DNA of 64,000 bases from Euwallacea fornicatus. Taxonomy: Eukaryota; Arthropoda; Insecta; Coleoptera; Curculionidae. A program made the translations under genes and the position numbers. The number at the start of each line of letters is the position of its first letter. Positions within the stretch are counted from its first letter, which is position 1. The DNA is taken from the NCBI RefSeq assembly GCF_040115645.1, contig NW_027096024.1:62001-126000 (forward strand), read 5' to 3'. The notes beneath the pieces are model-generated. The model saw only the letters and a list, made by a program, of their open reading frames with translations. It did no database searches and was not told the origin of the DNA. Below, piece by piece: positions 1 to 11,000 of this stretch.

Positions 1-943
1 TGAAGCTCTATAACTTTGGCAAATGTGGACCAAAGTTGTTAAACAAATTGTCAAATTAAACACTTCAACGGGATTTTGAAGATGTCACAACACATCATGA
101 TTGCATCTTGTTGAATTTCCAAGAAAAATAGTACTTTATGTGCTCAAACACACAACTTTTGTGACTTTTCAAACTTTGAAGCTCGATAACTTTGGCAAAT
201 GTGGACCAAATTTGTTAAACAAAGTGTCACATTAATTAGCTCGACGAGATTTTGAAGATATCTCAACACATCATGATTGCATCTTGTTGAATTTCCAAAA
301 AAAATAGCACTTTATGTGCTCAAACACACAACTTTTGTGACTTTTCAAACTTTGAAGCTCGATAACTTTGGCAAATGTGGACCAAATTTGTTAAACAAAG
401 TGTTACATTAATTAGCTCGACAAGATTTGAAGATGTCACAACACATCATGATTGCATCTTGTTGAATTTCCAAGAAAAATAGCACTTTATGTGCTCAAAC
501 ACACAACTTTTGTGCTTTTCAAACTTTGAAGCTCGATAACTTCGGCAAATGTGGACCAAAGTTGTTAAACAAACTGTCAAATTAATCAGCTCGACGAGAT
601 TTTGAAGATATCTCAACACATCATGATTGCATCTTGTTGAATTTCCAAGAAAAATGGTACTTTATGTGCTCAAACACACAACTTTTGTGACTTTTCAAAC
701 TTTGAAGCTCGATAACTTCGGCAAATGTGGACCAAAGTTGTTAAACAAACTGTCAAATTAATCAGCTCGACGAGATTTTGAAGATATCTCAACACATCAT
801 GAATGCATCTTGTTGAATTTCCAAGAAAAATGGTACTTTATGTGCTCAAACACACAACTTTTGTGACTTTTCAAACTTTGAAGCTCGATAACTTCGGCAA
901 ATGTGGACCAAAGTTGTTAAACAAACTGTCAAATTAATCAGCT
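1..943 (+). repeat. Copy 1 of 3,161-bp-offset duplication (18 monomers apart)
   Basis: This stretch matches 3162-4104 at every diagnostic site, including the rare eight-A run and the gtgttacatt variant. The one difference I found is at 803 (gaatgc here, gattgc in the other copy). The match stops at 944, where this copy continues as class C and the other as class A. Position 1 is the window edge, so the duplication may extend left. Confidence 0.85.
177..352 (+). repeat. Reference monomer, class H (176 bp)
   Basis: Class H joins the class B core (gtgtcacattaattagctc) to the class C downstream part (gacgag, gatatctcaac) without the B one-T deletion. It therefore looks like a recombinant of B and C, or the ancestor of B. 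This copy has a run of eight A after ttcc, shared only with its duplicate at 3338-3513. Confidence 0.75.
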
Positions 944-1009
944 CGACGAGATTTTGAAGATATCTCAACACATCATGATTGCATCTTGTTGAATTTCCAA
1001 GAAAAATGG

Positions 1010-1460
1010 TACTTTATGTGCTCAAACACACAACTTTTGTGCTTTTCAAACTTTGAAGCTCGATAACTTCGGCAAATGTGGACCAAAGTTGTTAAACAAA
1101 CTGTCAAATTAAACACTTCAACGGGATTTTGAAGATGTCCAAACATCATGATTGCATCTTGTTGAATTTCCAAGAAAAATAGTACTTTATGTGCTCAAAC
1201 ACACAACTTTTGTGACTTTTAAAACTTTGAAGCTCGATAACTTCGGCAAATGTGGACCAAAGTTGTTAAACAAACTGTCAAATTAAACACTTCAACGGGA
1301 TTTTGAAGATGTCACGACACATCATGATTGCATCTTGTTGAATTTCCAAGAAAAATAGTACTTTATGTGCTCAAACACACAACTTTTGTGACTTTTCAAA
1401 CTTTGAAGCTCGATAACTTCGGCAAATGTGGACCAAAGTTGTTAAACAAACTGTCAAATT
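1010..1460 (+). repeat. Copy 1 of 3,863-bp-offset duplication
   Basis: This segment includes a unique two-base-short D monomer with gatgtccaaacatc, followed by a D copy with cacgac. It matches 4873-5323 with one difference noted (t at 1359, c at 5222). It starts just after the tail tg/ga difference and ends where class A replaces class D. Confidence 0.8.
1228..1403 (+). repeat. Reference monomer, class D (176 bp)
   Basis: Class D has caaattaaacacttcaacggg. The stretch cttcaa, seven bases, ttgaag forms a 6-bp inverted repeat absent from class A. This copy carries gatgtcacgac, a frequent D variant; other D copies carry gatgtcacaac. A subset carries gattctgaag, which breaks the inverted repeat. 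Confidence 0.85.
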
Positions 1461-1579
1461 AATCAGCTAGACCAGATTTTGAAGATGTCACAACACATCA
1501 TGATTGCATCTTGTTGAATTTTCAAGAAAAAAAGTACTTTATGTGCTCAAACACACAACTTTTGTGACTTTTCAAACTT

Positions 1580-1754
1580 TGAAGCTCTATAACTTTGGCA
1601 AATGTGGACCAAATTTGTTAAACAAAGTGTCACATTAATTAGCTCGACAAGATTTGAAGATGTCACAACACATCATGATTGCATCTTGTTGAATTTCCAA
1701 GAAAAATAGTACTTTATGTGCTCAAACACACAACTTTTGTGACTTTTCAAACTT
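1580..1754 (+). repeat. Reference monomer, class B (175 bp)
   Basis: Class B has caaagtgtcacattaatt, then agctcgacaag and a one-T deletion giving gatttgaag in place of gattttgaag. It usually follows a gctctataactttggc start in the same copy, as here. The linked set of differences recurs in dozens of copies, so it is a true subfamily and not sequencing noise. The one-base deletion makes these copies 175 bp. Confidence 0.85.
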
Positions 1755-2457
1755 TGAAGCTCGATAACTTCGGCAAATGTGGACCAAAGTTGTTAAACAA
1801 ACTGTCAAATTAATCAGCTAGACGAGATTTTGAAGATGTCACAACACATCATGATTGCATCTTGTTGAATTTCCAAGAAAAATAGTACTTTATGTGCTCA
1901 AACACACAACTTTTGTGACTTTTCAAACTTTGAAGCTCGATAACTTCGGCAAATGTGGACCAAAGTTGTTAAACAAACTGTCAAATTAATCAGCTAGACG
2001 AGATTTTGAAGATGTCACAACACATCATGATTGCATCTTGTTGAATTTCCAAGAAAAAGAGTACTTTATGTGCTCAAACACACAACTTTTGTGCTTTTCA
2101 AACTTTGAAGCTCGATAACTTCGGCAAATGTGGACCAAATTTGTTAAACAAAGTGTCACATTAATTAGCTCGACGAGATTTTGAAGATATCTCAACACAT
2201 CATGATTGCATCTTGTTGAATTTCCAAGAAAAAGAGTACTTTATGTGCTCAAACACACAACTTTTGTGACTTTTCAAATTTTGAAGCTCGATAACTTCGG
2301 CAAATGTGGACCAAAGTTGTTAAACAAACTGTCAAATTAAACACTTCAACGGGATTCTGAAGATGTCACGACACATCATGATTGCATCTTGTTGAATTTC
2401 CAAGAAAAATAGCACTTTATGTGCTCAAACACACAACTTTTGTGACTTTTCAAACTT

Positions 2458-2633
2458 TGAAGCTCGATAACTTCGGCAAATGTGGACCAAAGTTGTTAAA
2501 CAAACTGTCAAATTAATCAGCTAGACGAGATTTTGAAGATGTCACAACACATCATGATTGCATCTTGTTGAATTTCCAAGAAAAATAGCACTTTATGTGC
2601 TCAAACACACAACTTTTGTGACTTTTCAAACTT
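2458..2633 (+). repeat. Reference monomer, class A (176 bp)
   Basis: This is a representative of the commonest class. Its diagnostic core is atcagctagacgag followed by gatgtcacaac, with the tagcac tail and gtgac. It has CpG sites in ctcgat, ttcggc and gacgag. It contains a dyad around ttgttaaacaa, the 8-bp palindrome atcatgat, and a small inverted repeat cacaa/ttgtg with a 3-nt spacer. Class A copies dominate 27,923-32,668 and occur throughout the rest except in the E/F/G islands. Confidence 0.9.
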
Positions 2634-2809
2634 TGAAGCTCAATAACTTCGGCAAATGTGGACCAAAGTTGTTAAACAAACTGTCAAATTAATCAGCTAG
2701 ACGAGATTTTGAAGATGTCACAACACATCATGATTGCATCTTGTTGAATTTCCAAGAAAAATAGTACTTTATGTGCTCAAACACACAACTTTTGTGACTT
2801 TTCAAACTT

Positions 2810-2985
2810 TGAAGCTCGATAACTTCGGCAAATGTGGACCAAAGTTGTTAAACAAACTGTCAAATTAATCAGCTCGACGAGATTTTGAAGATATCTCAAC
2901 ACATCATGATTGCATCTTGTTGAATTTCCAAGAAAAATGGTACTTTATGTGCTCAAACACACAACTTTTGTGACTTTTCAAACTT
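2810..2985 (+). repeat. Reference monomer, class C (176 bp)
   Basis: Class C has atcagctcgacgag followed by gaagatatctcaac, which creates the 8-bp palindrome agatatct and an EcoRV-type site. It is strongly linked to the tggtac tail, which is rare in most other classes. Class C copies are regular members of the 5-, 6-, 7- and 18-monomer HORs. Confidence 0.85.
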
Positions 2986-3161
2986 TGAAGCTCGATAACT
3001 TCGGCAAATGTGGACCAAAGTTGTTAAACAAACTGTCAAATTAATCAGCTAGACGAGATTTTGAAGATGTCACAACACATCATGATTGCATCTTGTTGAA
3101 TTTTCAAGAAAAAAAGTACTTTATGTGCTCAAACACACAACTTTTGTGACTTTTCAAACTT

Positions 3162-4104
3162 TGAAGCTCTATAACTTTGGCAAATGTGGACCAAAGTTGT
3201 TAAACAAATTGTCAAATTAAACACTTCAACGGGATTTTGAAGATGTCACAACACATCATGATTGCATCTTGTTGAATTTCCAAGAAAAATAGTACTTTAT
3301 GTGCTCAAACACACAACTTTTGTGACTTTTCAAACTTTGAAGCTCGATAACTTTGGCAAATGTGGACCAAATTTGTTAAACAAAGTGTCACATTAATTAG
3401 CTCGACGAGATTTTGAAGATATCTCAACACATCATGATTGCATCTTGTTGAATTTCCAAAAAAAATAGCACTTTATGTGCTCAAACACACAACTTTTGTG
3501 ACTTTTCAAACTTTGAAGCTCGATAACTTTGGCAAATGTGGACCAAATTTGTTAAACAAAGTGTTACATTAATTAGCTCGACAAGATTTGAAGATGTCAC
3601 AACACATCATGATTGCATCTTGTTGAATTTCCAAGAAAAATAGCACTTTATGTGCTCAAACACACAACTTTTGTGCTTTTCAAACTTTGAAGCTCGATAA
3701 CTTCGGCAAATGTGGACCAAAGTTGTTAAACAAACTGTCAAATTAATCAGCTCGACGAGATTTTGAAGATATCTCAACACATCATGATTGCATCTTGTTG
3801 AATTTCCAAGAAAAATGGTACTTTATGTGCTCAAACACACAACTTTTGTGACTTTTCAAACTTTGAAGCTCGATAACTTCGGCAAATGTGGACCAAAGTT
3901 GTTAAACAAACTGTCAAATTAATCAGCTCGACGAGATTTTGAAGATATCTCAACACATCATGATTGCATCTTGTTGAATTTCCAAGAAAAATGGTACTTT
4001 ATGTGCTCAAACACACAACTTTTGTGACTTTTCAAACTTTGAAGCTCGATAACTTCGGCAAATGTGGACCAAAGTTGTTAAACAAACTGTCAAATTAATC
4101 AGCT
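3162..4104 (+). repeat. Copy 2 of 3,161-bp-offset duplication
   Basis: Partner of 1-943. The order of monomers is D, H, B, C, C, then the beginning of a sixth. The copy to its left (2986-3161) is class A with an aaagtac tail, which bounds the segment on that side as far as the window allows comparison. Confidence 0.85.
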
Positions 4105-4872
4105 AGACGAGATTTTGAAGATGTCACAACACATCATGATTGCATCTTGTTGAATTTTCAAGAAAAAAAGTACTTTATGTGCTCAAACACACAACTTTTG
4201 TGACTTTTCAAACTTTGAAGCTCTATAACTTTGGCAAATGTGGACCAAAGTTGTTAAACAAATTGTCAAATTAAACACTTCAACGGGATTTTGAAGATGT
4301 CACAACACATCATGATTGCATCTTGTTGAATTTTCAAGAAAAAAAGTACTTTATGTGCTCAAACACACAACTTTTGTGACTTTTCAAACTTTGAAGCTCT
4401 ATAACTTTGGCAAATGTGGACCAAATTTGTTAAACAAAGTGTCACATTAATTAGCTCGACAAGATTTGAAGATGTCACAACACATCATGATTGCATCTTG
4501 TTGAATTTCCAAGAAAAATAGCACTTTATGTGCTCAAACACACAACTTTTGTGCTTTTCAAACTTTGAAGCTCGATAACTTCGGCAAATGTGGACCAAAG
4601 TTGTTAAACAAATTGTCAAATTAAACACTTCAACGGGATTTTGAAGATGTCACAACACATCATGATTGCATCTTGTTGAATTTCCAAGAAAAATAGTACT
4701 TTATGTGCTCAAACACACAACTTTTGTGACTTTTAAAACTTTGAAGCTCGATAACTTCGGCAAATGTGGACCAAAGTTGTTAAACAAACTGTCAAATTAA
4801 ACACTTCAACGGGATTTTGAAGATGTCACAACACATCATGATTGCATCTTGTTGAATTTCCAAGAAAAAGAG

Positions 4873-5323
4873 TACTTTATGTGCTCAAACACACAACTTT
4901 TGTGCTTTTCAAACTTTGAAGCTCGATAACTTCGGCAAATGTGGACCAAAGTTGTTAAACAAACTGTCAAATTAAACACTTCAACGGGATTTTGAAGATG
5001 TCCAAACATCATGATTGCATCTTGTTGAATTTCCAAGAAAAATAGTACTTTATGTGCTCAAACACACAACTTTTGTGACTTTTAAAACTTTGAAGCTCGA
5101 TAACTTCGGCAAATGTGGACCAAAGTTGTTAAACAAACTGTCAAATTAAACACTTCAACGGGATTTTGAAGATGTCACGACACATCATGATTGCATCTTG
5201 TTGAATTTCCAAGAAAAATAGCACTTTATGTGCTCAAACACACAACTTTTGTGACTTTTCAAACTTTGAAGCTCGATAACTTCGGCAAATGTGGACCAAA
5301 GTTGTTAAACAAACTGTCAAATT
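4873..5323 (+). repeat. Copy 2 of 3,863-bp-offset duplication
   Basis: Partner of 1010-1460, offset by 22 monomers. It lies next to, but has a different offset from, the 3,161-bp duplication, so at least two separate exchange events shaped the first 5.3 kb. Confidence 0.8.
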
Positions 5324-6845
5324 AAACACTTCAACGGGATTTTGAAGATGTCACAACACATCATGATTGCATCTTGTTGAATTTCCAAGAAAAATAGTAC
5401 TTTATGTGCTCAAACACACAACTTTTGTGCTTTTCAAACTTTGAAGCTCGATAACTTCGGCAAATGTGGACCAAATTTGTTAAACAAACTGTCAAATTAA
5501 TCAGCTCGACGAGATTTTGAAGATATCTCAACACATCATGATTGCATCTTGTTGAATTTCCAAGAAAAATGGTACTTTATGTGCTCAAACACACAACTTT
5601 TGTGACTTTTCAAACTTTGAAGCTCGATAACTTCGGCAAATGTGGACCAAAGTTGTTAAACAAACTGTCAAATTAATCAGCTAGACGAGATTTTGAAGAT
5701 GTCACAACACATCATGATTGCATCTTGTTGAATTTTCAAGAAAAAAAGTACTTTATGTGCTCAAACACACAACTTTTGTGACTTTTCAAACTTTGAAGCT
5801 CTATAACTTTGGCAAATGTGGACCAAATTTGTTAAACAAAGTGTCACATTAATTAGCTCGACAAGATTTGAAGATGTCACAACACATCATGATTGCATCT
5901 TGTTGAATTTCCAAGAAAAATAGTACTTTATGTGCTCAAACACACAACTTTTGTGACTTTTCAAACTTTGAAGCTCGATAACTTCGGCAAATGTGGACCA
6001 AAGTTGTTAAACAAACTGTCAAATTAATCAGCTAGACGAGATTTTGAAGATGTCACAACACATCATGATTGCATCTTGTTGAATTTTCAAGAAAAAAAGT
6101 ACTTTATGTGCTCAAACACACAACTTTTGTGACTTTTCAAACTTTGAAGCTCTATAACTTTGGCAAATGTGGACCAAATTTGTTAAACAAAGTGTCACAT
6201 TAATTAGCTCGACAAGATTTGAAGATGTCACAACACATCATGATTGCATCTTGTTGAATTTCCAAGAAAAAGAGTACTTTATGTGCTCAAACACACAACT
6301 TTTGTGCTTTTCAAACTTTGAAGCTCGATAACTTCGGCAAATGTGGACCAAAGTTGTTAAACAAACTGTCAAATTAAACACTTCAACGGGATTTTGAAGA
6401 TGTCACAACACATCATGATTGCATCTTGTTGAATTTCCAAGAAAAATAGTACTTTATGTGCTCAAACACACAACTTTTGTGACTTTTCAAACTTTGAAGC
6501 TCTATAACTTTGGCAAATGTGGACCAAATTTGTTAAGCAAAGTGTCACATTAATTAGCTCGACAAGATTTGAAGATGTCACAACACATCATGATTGCATC
6601 TTGTTGAATTTCCAAGAAAAATAGTACTTTATGTGCTCAAACACACAACTTTTGTGACTTTTAAAACTTTGAAGCTCGATAACTTCGGCAAATGTGGACC
6701 AAAGTTGTTAAACAAACTGTCAAATTAAACACTTCAACGGGATTTTGAAGATGTCACGACACATCATGATTGCATCTTGTTGAATTTCCAAGAAAAATAG
6801 TACTTTATGTGCTCAAACACACAACTTTTGTGACTTTTCAAACTT

Positions 6846-8076
6846 TGAAGCTCGATAACTTCGGCAAATGTGGACCAAAGTTGTTAAACAAACTGTCAAA
6901 TTAATCAGCTAGACGAGATTTTGAAGATGTCACAACACATCATGATTGCATCTTGTTGAATTTCCAAGAAAAATAGTACTTTATGTGCTCAAACACACAA
7001 CTTTTGTGACTTTTCAAACTTTGAAGCTCGATAACTTCGGCAAATGTGGACCAAAGTTGTTAAACAAACTGTCAAATTAATCAGCTAGACGAGATTTTGA
7101 AGATGTCACAACACATCATGATTGCATCTTGTTGAATTTCCAAGAAAAATAGCACTTTATGTGCTCAAACACACAACTTTTGTGACTTTTCAAACTTTGA
7201 AGCTCGATAACTTCGGCAAATGTGGACCAAAGTTGTTAAACAAACTGTCAAATTAATCAGCTAGACGAGATTTTGAAGATGTCACAACACATCACGATTG
7301 CATCTTGTTGAATTTCCAAGAAAAATAGCACTTTATGTGCTCAAACACACAACTTTTGTGACTTTTCAAACTTTGAAGCTCGATAACTTCGGCAAATGTG
7401 GACCAAATTTGTTAAACAAAGTGTCACATTAATTAGCTCGACGAGATTTTGAAGATATCTCAACACATCATGATTGCATCTTGTTGAATTTCCAAGAAAA
7501 ATAGCACTTTATGTGCTCAAACACACAACTTTTGTGACTTTTCAAACTTTGAAGCTCGATAACTTCGGCAAATGTGGACCAAAGTTGTTAAACAAACTGT
7601 CAAATTAAACACTTCAACGGGATTCTGAAGATGTCACGACACATCATGATTGCATCTTGTTGAATTTCCAAGAAAAATAGTACTTTATGTGCTCAAACAC
7701 ACAACTTTTGTGACTTTTCAAACTTTGAAGCTCGATAACTTCGGCAAATGTGGACCAAAGTTGTTAAACAAACTGTCAAATTAATCAGCTAGACGAGATT
7801 TTGAAGATGTCACAACACATCATGATTGCATCTTGTTGAATTTCGAAGAAAAATAGCACTTTATGTGCTCAAACACACAACTTTTGTGACTTTTCAAACT
7901 TTGAAGCTCTATAACTTTGGCAAATGTGGACCAAATTTGTTAAACAAAGTGTCACATTAATTAGCTCGACAAGATTTGAAGATGTCACAACACATCATGA
8001 TTGCATCTTGTTGAATTTCCAAGAAAAATAGTACTTTATGTGCTCAAACACACAACTTTAGTGACTTTTCAAACTT
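6846..8076 (+). repeat. Seven-monomer block copied 11,944 bp away (copy 1)
   Basis: The order is A, A, A with catcacgatt, H, D with gattctg and cacgac, A, B with a gctctat start. The same order and the same rare variants recur at 18790-20020. About five substitutions separate the two copies by eye, for example ttcgaag here. Confidence 0.75.
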
Positions 8077-11000
8077 TGAAGCTCGATAACTTCGGCAAAT
8101 GTGGACCAAAGTTGTTAAACAAACTGTCAAATTAATCAGCTAGACGAGATTTTGAAGATGTCACAACACATCATGATTGCATCTTGTTGAATTTCCAAGA
8201 AAAATAGTACTTTATGTGCTCAAACACACAACTTTAGTGACTTTTCAAACTTTGAAGCTCGATAACTTCGGCAAATGTGGACCAAAGTTGTTAAACAAAC
8301 TGTCAAATTAATCAGCTAGACGAGATTTTGAAGATGTCACAACACATCATGATTGCATCTTGTTGAATTTCCAAGAAAAATAGCACTTTATGTGCTCAAA
8401 CACACAACTTTTGTGACTTTTCAAACTTTGAAGCTCGATAACTTCGGCAAATGTGGACCAAAGTTGTTAAACAAACTGTCAAATTAATCAGCTCGACGAG
8501 ATTTTGAAGATGTCACAACACATCATGATTGCATCTTGTTGAATTTCCAAGAAAAATAGTACTTTATGTGCTCAAACACACAACTTTTGTGACTTTTCAA
8601 ACTTTGAAGCTCGATAACTTCGGCAAATGTGGACCAAAGTTGTTAAACAAACTGTCAAATTAATCAGCTCGACGAGATTTTGAAGATGTCACAACACATC
8701 ATGATTGCATCTTGTTGAATTTCCAAGAAAAATGGTACTTTATGTGCTCAAACACACAACTTTTGTGACTTTTCAAACTTTGAAGCTCTATAACTTTGGC
8801 AAATGTGGACCAAAGTTGTTAAACAAACTGTCAAATTAATCAGCTAGACGAGATTTTGAAGATGTCACAACACATCATGATTGCATCTTGTTGAATTTCC
8901 AAGAAAAAAAGTACTTTATGTGCTCAAACACACAACTTTTGTGACTTTTCAAACTTTGAAGCTCTATAACTTTGGCAAATGTGGACCAAATTTGTTAAAC
9001 AAAGTGTCACATTAATTAGCTCGACAAGATTTGAAGATGTCACAACACATCATGATTGCATCTTGTTGAATTTCCAAGAAAAAGAGTACTTTATGTGCTC
9101 AAACACACAACTTTTGTGACTTTTCAAACTTTGAAGCTCTATAACTTTGGCAAATGTGGACCAAATTTGTTAAACAAAGTGTCACATTAATTAGCTCGAC
9201 AAGATTTGAAGATGTCACAACACATCATGATTGCATCTTGTTGAATTTCCAAGAAAAAGAGTACTTTATGTGCTCAAACACACAACTTTTGTGCTTTTAA
9301 AACTTTGAAGCTCGATAACTTCGGCAAATGTGGACCAAAGTTGTTAAACAAACTGTCAAATTAAACACTTCAACGGGATTTTGAAGATGTCACGACACAT
9401 CATGATTGCATCTTGTTGAATTTCCAAGAAAAATAGTACTTTATGTGCTCAAACACACAACTTTTGTGACTTTTCAAACTTTGAAGCTCGATAACTTCGG
9501 CAAATGTGGACCAAAGTTGTTAAACAAACTGTCAAATTAAACACTTCAACGGGATTCTGAAGATGTCACGACACATCATGATTGCATCTTGTTGAATTTC
9601 CAAGAAAAATAGTACTTTATGTGCTCAAACACACAACTTTTGTGACTTTTCAAACTTTGAAGCTCGATAACTTCGGCAAATGTGGACCAAAGTTGTTAAA
9701 CACACTGTCAAATTAATCAGCTAGACGAGATTTTGAAGATGTCACAACACATCATGATTGCATCTTGTTGAATTTCCAAGAAAAATAGCACTTTATGTGC
9801 TCAAACACACAACTTTTGTGACTTTTCAAACTTTGAAGCTCTATAACTTTGGCAAATGTGGACCAAATTTGTTAAACAAAGTGTCACATTAATTAGCTCG
9901 ACAAGATTTGAAGATGTCACAACACATCATGATTGCATCTTGTTGAATTTCCAAGAAAAATAGCACTTTATGTGCTCAAACACACAACTTTTGTGACTTT
10001 TCAAACTTTGAAGCTCTATAACTTTGGCAAATGTGGACCAAATTTGTTAAACAAAGTGTCACATTAATTAGCTCGACAAGATTTGAAGATGTCACAACAC
10101 ATCATGATTGCATCTTGTTGAATTTCCAAGAAAAATAGTACTTTATGTGCTCAAACACACAACTTTAGTGACTTTTCAAACTTTGAAGCTCGATAACTTC
10201 GGCAAATGTGGACCAAAGTTGTTAAACAAACTGTCAAATTAATCAGCTAGACGAGATTTTGAAGATGTCACAACACATCATGATTGCATCTTGTTGAATT
10301 TCCAAGAAAAATAGTACTTTATGTGCTCAAACACACAACTTTAGTGACTTTTCAAACTTTGAAGCTCTATAACTTTGGCAAATGTGGACCAAAGTTGTTA
10401 AACAAACTGTCAAATTAATCAGCTAGACGAGATTTTGAAGATGTCACAACACATCATGATTGCATCTTGTTGAATTTCCAAGAAAAAAAGTACTTTATGT
10501 GCTCAAACACACAACTTTTGTGACTTTTCAAACTTTGAAGCTCGATAACTTTGGCAAATGTGGACCAAATTTGTTAAACAAAGTGTCACATTAATTAGCT
10601 CGACAAGATTTGAAGATGTCACAACACATCATGATTGCATCTTGTTGAATTTCCAAGAAAAATAGTACTTTATGTGCTCAAACACACAACTTTTGTGACT
10701 TTTCAAACTTTGAAGCTCGATAACTTCGGCAAATGTGGACCAAAGTTGTTAAACAAACTGTCAGATTAATCAGCTAGACGAGATTTTGAAGATGTCACAA
10801 CACATCATGATTGCATCTTGTTGAATTTCCAAGAAAAATAGCACTTTATGTGCTCAAACACACAACTTTTGTGACTTTTCAAACTTTGAAGCTCTATAAC
10901 TTTGGCAAATGTGGACCAAATTTGTTAAACAAAGTGTCACATTAATTAGCTCGACAAGATTTGAAGATGTCACAACACATCATGATTGCATCTTGTTGAA

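Noticed and set aside
973..1173. 66-codon minus-strand open frame, with a near copy at 4836-5036
   Set aside because: It starts at TTG, lies wholly in satellite, and is open only because of the deletions (gtgc and gatgtccaaac) in this duplicated stretch. The same region is closed by stops in other copies. No coding signature.
1228..1403. CENP-B box in the class D core (cacttcaacggga)
   Set aside because: Only the CGGGA half matches. The TTCG and central A positions of the box do not, so it is weaker than the ttcggcaaatgtgg candidate.
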